Positions 7,833-17,808 of a DNA stretch of 64,000 nt are shown in pieces. The stretch is from Algimonas ampicilliniresistens. GTDB taxonomy: Bacteria > Pseudomonadota > Alphaproteobacteria > Caulobacterales > Maricaulaceae. The stretch is from positions 1,054,001 through 1,118,000 of the forward strand of contig NZ_BSNK01000001.1 of assembly GCF_030159955.1 (NCBI RefSeq), given 5' to 3'. The notes under the pieces were generated by a model. The model saw only the letters and a list, made by a program, of their open reading frames with translations, was not told the origin of the DNA and made no database searches. Position 1 is the first letter of the stretch. Each line of letters opens with the position of its first letter. Both the position numbers and the translations under genes were made by a program.

Positions 7833-10613
7833 GTGAGCGACGATACTGAAAATCAGACTGGAACGCCGCCCGAGAAAGAACCGGGAGTCTCTCCAGTAAC
7901 CATCGAGGAGGAGATGAAACGCTCCTATCTCGACTATGCGATGAGCGTGATTGTCAGCCGCGCGATCCCGGATGTTCGGGATGGTCTGAAACCTGTACAC
8001 CGCCGTATCCTCTACTCGATGCATGAAAACGGCTTCACGCGCGAAAAGGCTTACAAAAAATCAGCGCGTGTTGTTGGTGACGTTATCGGTAAATACCACC
8101 CGCATGGTGATAGCGCCGTTTATGACGCGTTGGTCCGTATGGCGCAGGATTTCTCCATGCGTCTGCCGCTCCTCGACGGACAGGGGAACTTTGGTTCTGT
8201 TGACGGCGACCCGCCCGCCGCGATGCGCTATACTGAGGTCCGAATGGACCACCCGGCCGCGCAACTGCTCGCCGATATTGAGAAAAATACGGTCAATTTT
8301 CAGGACAATTACGACTCGTCCGAAAGTGAACCTGTTGTTCTGCCCGCGCGATTCCCGAATATTCTCGTCAATGGCGCGGGCGGTATCGCCGTCGGTATGG
8401 CCACCAATATCGCTCCGCATAATCTCGGTGAAGTAATCGACGCCACGATTGCCTTGCTGGATGGGGAACTGACCGATGAGGAATTGCTAGAAATCATTCC
8501 GGGGCCTGACTTCCCGACAGGCGGCCTGATCATGGGTCGCAGCGGCGCAAAACAGGGCGTTTTGACCGGTCGCGGTAGTGTAACCGTGCGCGCCGTCGCC
8601 GAAGTCGAGGAAATCCGTAAGGATCGCTACGCCATCGTTGTGACGGAAATCCCGTTCCAGGTGAATAAGGCCTCGATGATCGGAAAGATCGCGGCGCTGG
8701 TGAATGAGAAGCGGATCGAAGGTATTTCCGCGGTTCGCGATGAGTCCGATCGTGACGGCATGCGGGTCGTGGTCGAGTTGAAACGCGACGCGGTTGCCGA
8801 AGTCGTTCTGAATCAGCTCTATCGTTATACGCCGTTGCAGCAGAATTTCAGCTCCAACATGCTGGCGCTGAATGGCGGTAAGCCAGAACAGATGAACGTC
8901 CGACAGATGATCGAGGCGTTCCTCTCATTCCGCGAAGACGTGATCGCGCGGCGAACCAAGTTCGACCTCAGCAAGGCACGGGACCGCGCTCACATCTTGG
9001 TTGGTCTGGCGACAGCCGTCGCCAATATTGATGAGATTATCCGCCTTATCCGCACGTCCGCAAACCCCGCCGCAGCTCGTGAGGCGCTGACCTCTCGAAG
9101 CTGGTCGGCAGAAACGATGGGCGCCTTGATCCGGTTGATCGCTGACCCTCGGTCTCGCCTTCAAGATGACGGCACCATCAAGCTGACGGATGAGCAGGCG
9201 CGCGCCATTCTCGACCTCCGTCTGCAGAAGCTTACCGCGCTCGGAATGGAGGAAATTACAGAGGAAGCTGAGAAGCTGGCGGCTCTAATTACCGACTTAC
9301 TGGCTATTCTCCGGTCCAGAGATCGAGTCCGCACGCTGATCCGGGATGAGTTGACTGAAGTTCGTGAGAAATTCGCGACACCACGCCGATCCGCATTCAT
9401 GGATGGCGGCTTCGACTTTGACGATGAGGATCTGATTGCGGTCGAAGATATGGTCGTGACCGTGACCAATGGTGGCTATGTCAAACGGACCCCACTTGAC
9501 ACCTACCGATCGCAACATCGTGGCGGCAAGGGTCGCTCAGGCATGCAGACCAAGGACGAAGATTTCGTCACCACGGTCTTTGTCGCGACGACCCACACGC
9601 CGATCTTGCTCTTTTCCTCTAGCGGCATGGCTTACAAACTGAAGGTCTGGAAAGTCCCGCAGGGTGGCGCAGCAACGCGTGGCCGGAGCTTTAATCAACT
9701 CCTTCCTTTGGATGGCGATGAGAAAATCACCTCCATTATGGCTCTGCCGGAGAATGAAGAGGATTGGGCAGGTCTCGATATTATGTTCGCGTCCAAGTCC
9801 GGCGGTGTGCGCCGCAATAGCTTGGCTGATTTCACGCGCATCAACCGCAATGGTAAGATCGCGATGAAACCTGACGAGGGCGATGGTATTGTTGATGTGC
9901 GTCTCTGCTCTGAGCAGGACGATATCGTTCTGACGACCCTTTTGGGTCGGGCGATCCGCTTCCCTGTTACCGATGCACGCCGTTTTGTCGGTCGGACCTC
10001 ATCCGGGGTTAGGGGGATTAAGCTTGGGTTGGGCGATGAGGTTATCTCGATGGCCGTGTTGCGGCATTTCGATGCTACCAGCGAAGATCGGACAGCCTAT
10101 CTCAAACACGCCAACGCTATGCGTAAGGCGCTGGGCGATGACGTCGACGATAGTTCAGATGATGAGGATGAGGTCGAAAACGAAACAGCCTTGTCTGATG
10201 AGCGATTAGGCGAAATGGGCGCGGCTGAACAATTCCTGCTGACCATTGCCGATGACGGTCTTGGTAAGCGCGCAAGCTCTTACTCCTATCCAGTGCGCGG
10301 TCGCGGCGGGAAGGGCGTGATTGCTCAGAATTTGGATCGTGGCAAAAAAGCGGATGATGCCGAGCTGGTTCGTAGCTTCGTGGTCGAAGATGGTGATCAG
10401 ATCATGCTGGTCACTGATGGTGGGCAGCTTCTACGCACCGGTGTCGACAATATCTCAATCGTCTCACGCAGCTCTAAAGGTGTTTGGGTCATCCGAACGC
10501 GCGAAGATGAGCATGTCGTCAGCGTCGAGCGCATCGCGGAAACCGAAGACGAGGAAGTGGTTTCTGACGGATCAGATGAAGGTGAAGCACCAGAGGGTGA
10601 TACAGACGCTTAA
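7833..10613 (+). CDS. gyrA: DNA gyrase subunit A
   Basis: The ATP-dependent topoisomerase subunit that breaks and rejoins DNA. It is 926 residues, longer than the E. coli protein. The catalytic tyrosine is Y133 in AAMRYTE. The quinolone-determining segment [11 protein letters not shown] carries Ser94 and Asp98, the susceptible-type residues. The C-terminal pinwheel has a GyrA box QHRGGKG and an acidic insert (around residue 770, [13 protein letters not shown]), which accounts for much of the extra length, plus an acidic tail. The start is GTG 7833, eight bases after an AGAGGA; an overlapping ATG at 7831 is followed directly by TGA, so it cannot be the gyrA start. Confidence 0.98.
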   Translation: MSDDTENQTGTPPEKEPGVSPVTIEEEMKRSYLDYAMSVIVSRAIPDVRDGLKPVHRRILYSMHENGFTREKAYKKSARVVGDVIGKYHPHGDSAVYDALVRMAQDFSMRLPLLDGQGNFGSVDGDPPAAMRYTEVRMDHPAAQLLADIEKNTVNFQDNYDSSESEPVVLPARFPNILVNGAGGIAVGMATNIAPHNLGEVIDATIALLDGELTDEELLEIIPGPDFPTGGLIMGRSGAKQGVLTGRGSVTVRAVAEVEEIRKDRYAIVVTEIPFQVNKASMIGKIAALVNEKRIEGISAVRDESDRDGMRVVVELKRDAVAEVVLNQLYRYTPLQQNFSSNMLALNGGKPEQMNVRQMIEAFLSFREDVIARRTKFDLSKARDRAHILVGLATAVANIDEIIRLIRTSANPAAAREALTSRSWSAETMGALIRLIADPRSRLQDDGTIKLTDEQARAILDLRLQKLTALGMEEITEEAEKLAALITDLLAILRSRDRVRTLIRDELTEVREKFATPRRSAFMDGGFDFDDEDLIAVEDMVVTVTNGGYVKRTPLDTYRSQHRGGKGRSGMQTKDEDFVTTVFVATTHTPILLFSSSGMAYKLKVWKVPQGGAATRGRSFNQLLPLDGDEKITSIMALPENEEDWAGLDIMFASKSGGVRRNSLADFTRINRNGKIAMKPDEGDGIVDVRLCSEQDDIVLTTLLGRAIRFPVTDARRFVGRTSSGVRGIKLGLGDEVISMAVLRHFDATSEDRTAYLKHANAMRKALGDDVDDSSDDEDEVENETALSDERLGEMGAAEQFLLTIADDGLGKRASSYSYPVRGRGGKGVIAQNLDRGKKADDAELVRSFVVEDGDQIMLVTDGGQLLRTGVDNISIVSRSSKGVWVIRTREDEHVVSVERIAETEDEEVVSDGSDEGEAPEGDTDA

Positions 10614-10650
10614 GAGCTGAGCGCTTTACGCTCTGCCGCTGAAATTAGAT

Positions 10651-10676
10651 GGGCTGCCCCTTAAACGGGGTGGCCC
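10651..10676. terminator. Hairpin between gyrA and convergent thioredoxin gene
   Basis: A ten-pair stem (GGGCTGCCCC with GGGGTGGCCC, two G-U pairs) encloses the loop TTAAAC. It lies between convergent stop codons and probably serves both directions. The U-run is poor on either side. Confidence 0.5.
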
Positions 10677-10678
10677 AC

Positions 10679-11155
10679 CTAAACAGGATGGTTCGGGGCC
10701 GGGCAGGTGACGTCAAACGTGCGGGCGTTGCGCTTGGCTTGACCCTGTAGATTACGAATATGGCTGGCCATCGCGTTGGTGTCGTAAGTGATGTTCAAAC
10801 AACCCAGCGTCCGTTTCGTGTCACCGTCGATGATAGCGGCAAAACCGGTCACACCCATCCACTCATTATACTGTTGAACGATGCCGCGATCAAAAACGGC
10901 ATGTGCGTTCCAGTCTCCGCGTCCGCCTGAAATGTCGATATTGACGTATTCAATGCGTGGATCATGCAGGTTTCGCAGTGCATCGTTGAGGCGCGGTTCA
11001 ACAACTTTGCACGGCGCGCACCAATCTGCCCGGAACATGACGACATAAACATCCGGTGTGGCCGCTGCGACGCGGTAAGTCTGCGCGCTTGTTGCGCTGC
11101 TTAGGCCCGTCGCCAGGGCGAGGGCAGCTAGTGCGCTTTTGATTACAGTCTTCAT
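10679..11155 (-). CDS. Exported thioredoxin-fold protein with WCAPC active site
   Basis: A protein of 158 residues with a signal peptide (about residues 1-24, ending TSAQ) and a thioredoxin fold. The redox motif W45-C-A-P-C49 sits after the strand PDVYVVMFRAD. It is probably a periplasmic disulfide reductase or oxidase; the partner is unknown. Two further cysteines occur late in the chain (in LGCLN and VTCPAP). The start MKTV at 11155 has AAGGA at suitable distance; an ATG three bases earlier is possible. A homologous gene lies directly upstream on the same strand at 11311-11790 and lacks the CxxC, so the two look like an old tandem duplication. Confidence 0.8.
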   Translation of the reverse strand: MKTVIKSALAALALATGLSSATSAQTYRVAAATPDVYVVMFRADWCAPCKVVEPRLNDALRNLHDPRIEYVNIDISGGRGDWNAHAVFDRGIVQQYNEWMGVTGFAAIIDGDTKRTLGCLNITYDTNAMASHIRNLQGQAKRNARTFDVTCPAPNHPV

Positions 11156-11243
11156 CATCTGTCCTTGTTGGACCATTATCCATTGAACCGGATTTTAGTC
11201 CTATCCCAAATATTCTGGCCTGCGGGTCACAGTTTCGTCAACG

Positions 11244-11275
11244 CAAAACGCTCGAACGGTGAACCGTCCGAGCGT
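11244..11275 (-). terminator. Terminator of the CxxC-less thioredoxin-like gene
   Basis: The arm ACGCTCG then ACGGT pairs with ACCGT then CGAGCGT around a GA loop, a two-part stem of 12 pairs. On the minus strand it is followed by TTTTGCG. This separates the two thioredoxin-like genes into different transcripts or attenuates read-through. Confidence 0.7.
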
Positions 11276-11310
11276 CTCTCCCCCCAGAATGGGCAATTTA
11301 ACTGTGTCTC

Positions 11311-11790
11311 TTAATCAACAAGCGGTTTGTTGTATGCGTCTGGGCATTGAGTGGCCGTCGTGCGGCTGGAGACTTTGCTGATATAGGCGTCACCTTTGGC
11401 AACAGAGACCATCTGTTGGATTTCGCGCGCCATCTGTGTCGGATGTACGGAGGCCTTGACGCATCCGATGACTGTTTTGCTATTCGCATCCACAACAGCG
11501 GCGAAGCCGGGTAGGCCAACCCATTTGTTGAAGACCGGAACAATATCGCGGTTGAAAGCGTCATGCGCCGCTTTTTCCCACTTCGCGGCTGTAGTGGTAT
11601 CAATCACCACCTCTTCGGCATTGACGCGCGCCATTTCGAGCGCTGACGATAACTGGCTATCAAGTTTCTGGGATGTTGCGTCTTCAGCGTGACGGAAATT
11701 CACGACATAAACGTCGGGGGCGGCAAAGGCGGGGGCAGCGATGAGCAAAGTAAGTAGAGCGGAAACTGCAGCGGCGGAACGAAGTCTCAT
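11311..11790 (-). CDS. Exported thioredoxin-like paralogue without catalytic cysteines
   Basis: A protein of 159 residues with a signal peptide ending near APAFA (residue 23). It aligns along its length with the neighbour at 10679-11155. PDVYVVNFR matches PDVYVVMFR, but the seven residues that should hold WCAPC read HAEDATS, so both redox cysteines are lost. Shared downstream blocks are FNKWVGLPGFAAVVD and the two late cysteines (IGCVK and TQCPDA). It probably has a non-redox role such as a chaperone or binding partner. AGGACTTC precedes the ATG. The 286 bases upstream hold the purB terminator and a seven-base-arm hairpin (11912-11932) of unknown meaning. Confidence 0.7.
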   Translation of the reverse strand: MRLRSAAAVSALLTLLIAAPAFAAPDVYVVNFRHAEDATSQKLDSQLSSALEMARVNAEEVVIDTTTAAKWEKAAHDAFNRDIVPVFNKWVGLPGFAAVVDANSKTVIGCVKASVHPTQMAREIQQMVSVAKGDAYISKVSSRTTATQCPDAYNKPLVD

Positions 11791-11911
11791 GATGAAGTCC
11801 TGTGTTAGAATGTCGAATTGGCACGGTTGTTCTTAAGTTGAGCCAATGTGTGACGCAGGACGGTGAAGAAAATGGGAATCGCGCGGTAAGGCTCGATTCA
11901 GATTAGTTTCC

Positions 11912-11932
11912 AGATCAGTTAATTTCTGATCT
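11912..11932. other. Unassigned hairpin in the 11791-12076 gap
   Basis: AGATCAG and CTGATCT are perfect seven-base arms around TTAATTT. It lies about 120 bases upstream of the thioredoxin-like gene on the minus strand. It has no U-run and its function is unknown. I see no small gene in the gap. Confidence 0.3.
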
Positions 11933-11983
11933 AAGTCACTCAAATATATGCAAGAATTATTTTTGACTTTTTTCAGCCAGAAC

Positions 11984-12007
11984 GAAAATCCCGACCTCAA
12001 GGGTCGG
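11984..12007 (-). terminator. Terminator of purB
   Basis: The arms CCGACC and GGTCGG surround a five-base loop. Read on the minus strand, the stem is followed by GATTTTCG. It lies 70 bases past the purB stop. Confidence 0.6.
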
Positions 12008-12076
12008 AATCTTTAAACTCAGCTAACCATAGCGCTATCGATTATAAACGTCGTGGTAACAACCATGACGCCGAGG

Positions 12077-13402
12077 TTACGAGAAAACCCGGCTGAAAAT
12101 CGTATCGACATGTTTTAAATGATAGGCATCGTCGAACATGTCGTTGATTTGCTCGGTCGAGAGTAGCGCGGTCACGTCCGCGTCTTTGTGCAACAGGTCG
12201 CGGAATGTTCCGTCCCCCGCATTGCCCTCAGTTCGGAACAGCTCCCAAACCTTCATCGCATTACGTTGCACGAGGCGATAAGCGCTTTCGCGCTGCTCTC
12301 CAGCTTGGGTCAGAGCTAATAGAACACGCTGGCTATTATGGAGGCCACCGAGGCGGTCCATATTAGACTTCATCTTATCCGGGTAGATAACGAGTTTCTC
12401 GATAACGCCTGCAAGGCGGTGCAAAGCAAAGTCGAGATGTATGGTCGTATCGGGCGCGATGCCTCGTTCGACGGAGGAGTGGCTGATATCGCGCTCATGC
12501 CACAGGGCGACATTTTCCATCGCGGGCATGACCGCCATGCGCACCAAGCGAGCGAGACCAGTCAGGTTCTCGGTCAGGACCGGGTTGCGCTTATGCGGCA
12601 TGGCCGAGCTGCCTTTTTGACCCTTGGAGAAAAACTCTTCGGCTTCCAGCACCTCAGTGCGTTGAAGGTGGCGGATTTCGACGGCGATGTTCTCAATGGA
12701 GGAGGCAATTACGCCCAAGGCTGCGAAATAGGCAGCGTGGCGATCGCGCGGAATGATCTGTGAGGAGACGGGTTCAATCGCGAGCCCCATTTTTTCAGCC
12801 ACATGTTCTTCAACCGTTGGGTCGATATTCGCGAAGGTGCCAATCGCGCCAGAGATCGCGCAAACGGCTATCTCTTCTCTTGCTCTGACCAGTCGGTCAC
12901 GGCCACGGGCGAACTCGGCATAGAAGCGGGCGAGCTTGATGCCCATTGTCGTCGGTTCAGCATGAATGCCGTGGCTACGTCCAATCGTAATCGTGTGCTT
13001 ATGCTCTTCAGCGCGGGTTTTTAGAGCGGTCAGAACGCGGTCCATACCGACTAGCAATAGGTCGGTCGCGCGGGCCAGCTGAACAGATAGTGTCGTATCG
13101 AGAATGTCAGAACTCGTGAAGCCCTGATGGACGAAGCGCGCATCATCCCCGATAAATTCGGCTAAATGGGTCAGGAAGGCGATGACATCATGTTTGACCT
13201 CGCGTTCGATTTCATCGATCCGCGCCACATCAAACTCTGCAGCACCCCCCTTGTCCCAGATCGTCTTGGCGGATGATTTAGGGATCACGCCCAACTCTGC
13301 GAGCGCGTCGCAGCCATGCGCTTCAATCTCAAACCAAATGCGGTATTTAGAGGCCTGCGACCAGATCGCAGACATTTCGGGACGGGAGTAGCGGTCTATC
13401 AT
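12077..13402 (-). CDS. purB: Adenylosuccinate lyase
   Basis: Catalyses two fumarate-releasing steps of purine synthesis (SAICAR to AICAR, and adenylosuccinate to AMP). Its 441 residues fit the family. The fumarase/aspartase superfamily signature [10 protein letters not shown] is intact in the loop carrying the catalytic serine, and [14 protein letters not shown] holds the catalytic histidine region. It lies 44 bases downstream of an MFS gene on the same strand and may share its transcript. No strong ribosome binding site is visible before the ATG. A hairpin terminator follows. Confidence 0.97.
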   Translation of the reverse strand: MIDRYSRPEMSAIWSQASKYRIWFEIEAHGCDALAELGVIPKSSAKTIWDKGGAAEFDVARIDEIEREVKHDVIAFLTHLAEFIGDDARFVHQGFTSSDILDTTLSVQLARATDLLLVGMDRVLTALKTRAEEHKHTITIGRSHGIHAEPTTMGIKLARFYAEFARGRDRLVRAREEIAVCAISGAIGTFANIDPTVEEHVAEKMGLAIEPVSSQIIPRDRHAAYFAALGVIASSIENIAVEIRHLQRTEVLEAEEFFSKGQKGSSAMPHKRNPVLTENLTGLARLVRMAVMPAMENVALWHERDISHSSVERGIAPDTTIHLDFALHRLAGVIEKLVIYPDKMKSNMDRLGGLHNSQRVLLALTQAGEQRESAYRLVQRNAMKVWELFRTEGNAGDGTFRDLLHKDADVTALLSTEQINDMFDDAYHLKHVDTIFSRVFS

Positions 13403-13446
13403 GCCCGCGTTCTAACGAAAGCGCGGGCAGAAGAAAGGGATGAGCT

Positions 13447-14772
13447 CTAGGTTTTCCCCGAATTCCTCGCATTGGCGGCAGTCCAGTCATTGGGCAAGGT
13501 CTTTGCCGTAATGAAGAAGAACAAGATGCTGATCGCATAGGGCACGGCCAGCCATGTCATTGCTAAGCGTAGCGCCTGCTCAGGCCCATGTTCAGGTGTC
13601 AGATGTTGACTGATCAACCCAATGATCGTCGGGCCACCGCCGAGGGCAATCATGTTCAGAATAAAGAAGAACAGGGCCGTGCTCATTGCGCGCATGCGGA
13701 TTGGGGCCAGCGTTTGAGCCAAAGCGAAGGATGGTCCAAGATAAAAGCCGGCGGTGAGCGTGTAGAGCGCGATTAAGAGAATATGGATCGTCAGAGAGTC
13801 GACCCAAAAGGACAAAATGAGAGCCGGTGCGCCGATTAGAAGCGCCGCTCCGGGTAGCCAACCATAGGCACGAACGCTTTTCTTGCCGAGGCTATCCGCC
13901 CATTTCGCGCCAAAATAGGTGCCGGGTCCGTAAGCCAGTGCGTTCAAAACACCAAAGGCATACATAAGATTGCGGAAGGACTCGGGTGCCATGACTTCCG
14001 GCTTCCACCGCGCGATATAATCAATGCCCCAGTTAGAGACGGCGTAACCGCCAAAACTAACGAATGAGACGGCGAGGCACATGTTCCACCAACTCGGGAT
14101 AGAAAGCAGTGTCTTTAGATTCTCACTAAACTTAACAGGATCCGCATCCGGATCGACGTCAACTGCGACGTCTTTGGCGCCGCGTTTGGGTTCCGGTACG
14201 ATCAACATCAGTACGACAGCGAGTAGAATTCCGGGGACGCCGAGCGCGATAAGGACCCAGCGCCAGTTGGCGCCTTCCATGCTCAATAATGTTCCGGTCG
14301 CGAAATAGGCCGCCATGACACCGAGCGGGATACCGAGCGAATAGATGCCCAAGGCTGAGGCGCGCTCTTCCTTGGCGTAAAGATCGGAAATGATAGAGTG
14401 GGATGGCGGGCTGCCACCGGCCTCGCCAATGCCGACACCAATGCGAGCGAAGAGCATTTGGGCGAAGGTTTGAGCCATGCCGGTCAGAACTGTAAAGGCA
14501 GACCAAACCGCGAGTGAGATGGACACGATGCGGACGCGATTGAACCGATCAGCCAACAAAGCGATCGGAATGGCGACTGTGCAATAGAGAGCTGCGAAGG
14601 CTAGGCCTTTGAGCCAACCGAGCTGAGCGTCTGTGAATCCAAGATCAGCCTGGATAAAGGGGGAAACAATCCCGATGATCTGTCGGTCTAGGAAATTGAA
14701 GACATAGACCAGCGTTAGCAAGATGAGGACCGTTGATCGGCTCATCGTTTTTTTGCTTTTTTTTGCGCTCAT
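13447..14772 (-). CDS. MFS transporter, spinster-like
   Basis: A 12-helix major facilitator of 441 residues. The opening NFLDRQIIGIVSPFIQADL and the motif ARIGVGIGEAGGSPPSHSI are typical of the spinster-like MFS branch, which is abundant in Sphingomonadales and Caulobacterales. The cytoplasmic loop between helices 2 and 3 reads LADRFNRVR. The substrate is unknown; it may export or import small organic anions or lipids. AAGGGG stands upstream of the ATG. It precedes purB by 44 bases, with no functional link evident. Confidence 0.85.
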   Translation of the reverse strand: MSAKKSKKTMSRSTVLILLTLVYVFNFLDRQIIGIVSPFIQADLGFTDAQLGWLKGLAFAALYCTVAIPIALLADRFNRVRIVSISLAVWSAFTVLTGMAQTFAQMLFARIGVGIGEAGGSPPSHSIISDLYAKEERASALGIYSLGIPLGVMAAYFATGTLLSMEGANWRWVLIALGVPGILLAVVLMLIVPEPKRGAKDVAVDVDPDADPVKFSENLKTLLSIPSWWNMCLAVSFVSFGGYAVSNWGIDYIARWKPEVMAPESFRNLMYAFGVLNALAYGPGTYFGAKWADSLGKKSVRAYGWLPGAALLIGAPALILSFWVDSLTIHILLIALYTLTAGFYLGPSFALAQTLAPIRMRAMSTALFFFILNMIALGGGPTIIGLISQHLTPEHGPEQALRLAMTWLAVPYAISILFFFITAKTLPNDWTAANARNSGKT

Positions 14773-14896
14773 CCCATTCCCCTTTTGATGGGTTCATGGG
14801 GGTAGTTGACGCAATGGGTCAAGGCGAGAAGTTCAATGTAAGACACTGATCTGTGCGAGAATGTTTTGAGCCAGAAAACCCAAAGTTCGTCGCGGC

Positions 14897-15724
14897 CTAC
14901 ATTAAGCCTAGCATCTTAAAGCTGGCCACATCTTCACGTCCGATCACAAGATGATCGTGAACGACAATGTCGATGGCTTTGGCGGTCTCTATAATGGACA
15001 GCGTCAATTCGATGTCTTGGCGGGACGGGGTTGGGTCGCCGGAGGGGTGATTATGCGCAAGGATGATCGCGGTTGCTTCGTGAACCAAGGCGCGCCGCAC
15101 GATTTCCCGTGGGTAGACAGGCGCGCGATCAACCGTGCCGCGGCCCATAACTTCATCGGCAAGTAGGCGGTTCTTACGATCAAGGAACAAAACACGGAAC
15201 TGCTCGCGTCCTTCAAATTGCATAGCGGCGCGGCAGTAATCGAGCAGGGCGTTCCAGCTGGATAGAACTGGGCGGTTTAACACTGAGCTTTGGCTGATGC
15301 GGATGCTGACTTGCTGGAGCAGCTTTAAATGCTGGGCCGTGTTGGGGCCGATCCCTTTTACCTGCGTCAGTTTTTCAACAGGGGCGGCAACGACTTCAGC
15401 GAGATTGCCAAAATTCGCGATGAGGTCTTTGGCAATCGGTTTGGTGTCGATGCGCGGCAAGACTTGAAACAGAATCAGCTCGAGCAGCTCATAATCGTCG
15501 AAGGCCTCAGCCCCACGCCGTACGAATTTATCGCGTAATCGGTCGCGGTGATCGTAATAATGCGGCTTGGGTACTTTGGCCGACTTAGTTTTCGGTTCGG
15601 CGGTTTCGTTCGCTTGGCCTTCGGGATTTACGGCAGTGTCAGTGCTTTCCGTTGCGCGTTTGAACAGGGCTTCGAACCCGTCCGTCGCCCGTTCATTTGA
15701 GTGCGGGCCTGTCTCAGGCGGCAT
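14897..15724 (-). CDS. radC: RadC/JAB-domain protein
   Basis: A RadC-family protein of 275 residues. A disordered N-terminus (about 1-65) leads into a helix-hairpin-helix region with VKGIGPNTAQ (near residue 130) and a C-terminal JAB/JAMM metalloprotease-like domain with HNHPSGDPTPSRQD, which keeps the H-x-H and Asp metal ligands. Despite its name, its repair role is doubtful in other bacteria. The start at 15724 overlaps the map stop by 11 bases, pointing to coupled translation. An in-frame ATG at 15772 would give 16 extra residues. The 124 bases upstream of the MFS gene hold no clear element. Confidence 0.9.
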   Translation of the reverse strand: MPPETGPHSNERATDGFEALFKRATESTDTAVNPEGQANETAEPKTKSAKVPKPHYYDHRDRLRDKFVRRGAEAFDDYELLELILFQVLPRIDTKPIAKDLIANFGNLAEVVAAPVEKLTQVKGIGPNTAQHLKLLQQVSIRISQSSVLNRPVLSSWNALLDYCRAAMQFEGREQFRVLFLDRKNRLLADEVMGRGTVDRAPVYPREIVRRALVHEATAIILAHNHPSGDPTPSRQDIELTLSIIETAKAIDIVVHDHLVIGREDVASFKMLGLM

Positions 15725-16547
15725 AAGGCTTATGTAATCCGGTGGGGGAGAGCGTGAATATCTCGCAGCCATCCTTCGTCACACCAATCGAATGTTCGAA
15801 TTGTGCCGTCAGCTTTCGGTCGCGCGTCACAGCCGTCCAACCGTCCGACAAGATTTTGACGCCCGCCCGACCCAGATTGACCATCGGTTCGATGGTGAAG
15901 AACATACCTTCGCGGATTTCTTCGCCTTCGCCGGGTCGACCATAATGGAGAATGTTCGGACTATCGTGGAACAATTGCCCTAGGCCGTGCCCACAGAAGT
16001 CTTCGACCACTGAATAACGTTCGCCTTCGACGAAGCTCTGAATGGCGTGGCCAATGTCGCCTGTCGTATTACCCGGTTTCACTGCGGCGATTCCAAGCAT
16101 CAGCGCATCATAAGTAATGCCCATGAGCCGTTCCGCGCGTCGGTTGGGTTCGCCTGCCGCATACATACGCGACGTGTCGCCGTGCCAGCCATCCACGATA
16201 ACGGTCACATCAATATTGAGTATGTCGCCATCTTTGAGCGGTTTAGGACCGGGAATACCATGGCAGACGACATGGTTGATCGAGGTGCAGAGCGAATGTT
16301 TATAACCGCGATAGCCCATCGTTGCGGGCAGTGCGCCGTGGTCTAGAATGAACGTGCGCGCTGCATCATCGAGATCGCCTGTCGTTACGCCGGGCTGAAC
16401 CAGGGGCGCGAGGTGGTCGAGACATTCCGCCGCCAGTCGCCCAGCTTTGCGCATGCCTTCGAATCCGGAGGGTCCGTGGAGTTTGATAGCCCCATCGCGC
16501 AGGGCGGGGGCGTCAGCGGCGTCTATATAGTTCATCGAGCGGGTCAT
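15714..16547 (-). CDS. map: Methionine aminopeptidase
   Basis: Removes the N-terminal methionine from nascent proteins. This is a type I enzyme of 277 residues. Metal-ligand segments are NIDVTVIVDGWHGDTSRMY (two Asp), CGHGLGQLFHD (His), FFTIEPMV (Glu) and AQFEHSIGVT (Glu). A second ATG four codons in (16535) is an equally possible start; neither has a convincing ribosome binding site. radC follows with an 11-base overlap. Confidence 0.96.
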   Translation of the reverse strand: MTRSMNYIDAADAPALRDGAIKLHGPSGFEGMRKAGRLAAECLDHLAPLVQPGVTTGDLDDAARTFILDHGALPATMGYRGYKHSLCTSINHVVCHGIPGPKPLKDGDILNIDVTVIVDGWHGDTSRMYAAGEPNRRAERLMGITYDALMLGIAAVKPGNTTGDIGHAIQSFVEGERYSVVEDFCGHGLGQLFHDSPNILHYGRPGEGEEIREGMFFTIEPMVNLGRAGVKILSDGWTAVTRDRKLTAQFEHSIGVTKDGCEIFTLSPTGLHKPYAA

Positions 16548-16577
16548 AGCAGCGAGGCGAAGGTGAGGCTAGTCTTG

Positions 16578-16976
16578 CTATCCTTCCCTGAGCGGGGGCG
16601 AAGATGTTGGGTCGTCACCTGTCTTTGGGTTTGGGATGAGGCGATCCATCCCACGATCGGTCAGCTGGCCCGCTATATTGCGGACTCGCGCCATACCTCG
16701 GCGCAGTCCACGTTCTAGAACAATGGCAACCCCACCGATCGCAAAGGGAATCAGAGCGGGTAGAGCTAATGTCCAATGCAAGCTCAAGGCGGCCACAGCC
16801 AAACCTATTATAAAGAGCGCGCAAAGTCCGATGATAGTCCAAAGAACGATATGGGCTATGAATAGCGGTGCCGTTACGCGCTCGATCGCCTGATCCTGGG
16901 CGAAACGTGCAGCCAGCCGAGCCGCAAGGCGTGGATCGCGACGCGCGCGAAAAATGGCAACGAGGTCCAATATCAT
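16578..16976 (-). CDS. Small two-helix membrane protein, unknown
   Basis: I do not recognise this protein. From ATG 16976 it has 132 residues: a basic N-terminal stretch (FRARRDPRLAARLAARF), two hydrophobic segments (around 35-65 and 70-95), then a basic cytoplasmic-looking tail. The open frame continues upstream to 17207, but that part would overlap the atpH start and looks non-coding. It is divergent from the F1 operon and 30 bases upstream of map. Coding status rests on the membrane-segment pattern only. Confidence 0.5.
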   Translation of the reverse strand: MILDLVAIFRARRDPRLAARLAARFAQDQAIERVTAPLFIAHIVLWTIIGLCALFIIGLAVAALSLHWTLALPALIPFAIGGVAIVLERGLRRGMARVRNIAGQLTDRGMDRLIPNPKTGDDPTSSPPLREG

Positions 16977-17187
16977 CGCGACTCTATATAAGATCGAGGT
17001 CTTATTCGCCACGGGAAGGCTTATCTGACAACTTGTTTGTAAATGGCTGCCATTGCGTGGCAATCCATGGTTGGCAAAGCCGCAGGCCTTTGCTAGGCCG
17101 CGCGCGACCAACGGGCAGGGGTATATCTGCCAGTTTAGAGACACGCGCCGGAACGATTTCGGCCCTTTGATAACGGACACTCCAGAC

Positions 17188-17745
17188 GTGACTTCAGATG
17201 ATGTCATTACGGGCGAAGCCCCGCATCGCTATGCCGAAGCGCTGATTGACCTGGCAGGTGATGCCAAGTCATTGAAACGCGTGGAAAAAGACCTGAAATC
17301 CATCGCTCAAGCGTTTCAGGATAGTGACGACCTACGCCGCATGGCAGATAGTCCTGTCTTTGCGACGGACGATAAGGTTGCGGCGCTGACAGCGATTGCG
17401 AAGGCTGCAAAAGCCAGCCAGCTGACCCAACAATTTCTCGGTGTCGTCGCTGCGAATCGCCGCGCTGGCGATCTTCCCGCCATTATTGCTGCGTTTAACG
17501 ACAAAGTTGCACTGCTTCGCGGTAGTCAAATTGCTAAAGTGACGTCGGCAACCAAATTGACACAGGCGCAACTGACCCAGCTTAAGAGCAAGCTCAAAGC
17601 TGAGACGGGACAACCTGTCGAAATCGAAACGGACATCGATCCTGAATTGTTAGGCGGCTTTGTCGTCAAACTAGGATCGCGCCTGTTCGATGCCTCACTT
17701 AAGACTAAGCTCGAGGACATGCGCCTCGTTCTCAAATCCGCCTAA
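17188..17745 (+). CDS. atpH: ATP synthase F1 subunit delta
   Basis: Peripheral-stalk subunit that joins F1 to the Fo b subunits. The 185 residues are normal for the family. It opens with HRYAEALIDLAGD and ends with the conserved ELLGGFVVKLGSRLFDASL block. No ATG exists at the expected start. GTG 17188 gives the right length; an in-frame TTG at 17167 is the alternative, and neither has a strong ribosome binding site. It is the first gene of atpHAGDC, with the Fo genes elsewhere, as usual in alphaproteobacteria. Confidence 0.93.
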   Translation: MTSDDVITGEAPHRYAEALIDLAGDAKSLKRVEKDLKSIAQAFQDSDDLRRMADSPVFATDDKVAALTAIAKAAKASQLTQQFLGVVAANRRAGDLPAIIAAFNDKVALLRGSQIAKVTSATKLTQAQLTQLKSKLKAETGQPVEIETDIDPELLGGFVVKLGSRLFDASLKTKLEDMRLVLKSA

Positions 17746-17808
17746 TCCCATTCGCTTAATCCAAGACGCCTGACGCGCATACGTTAAGACCGCAGAGGAC
17801 TTCAATTC

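Noticed and set aside
8160-8200. Possible quinolone-resistance changes in GyrA.
   Set aside because: The key positions read Ser94 and Asp98, the usual susceptible-type residues.
16977-17207. Upstream extension of the small membrane protein gene next to atpH.
   Set aside because: It would overlap the atpH start. The extra residues lack coding character, and the membrane protein is complete from ATG 16976.
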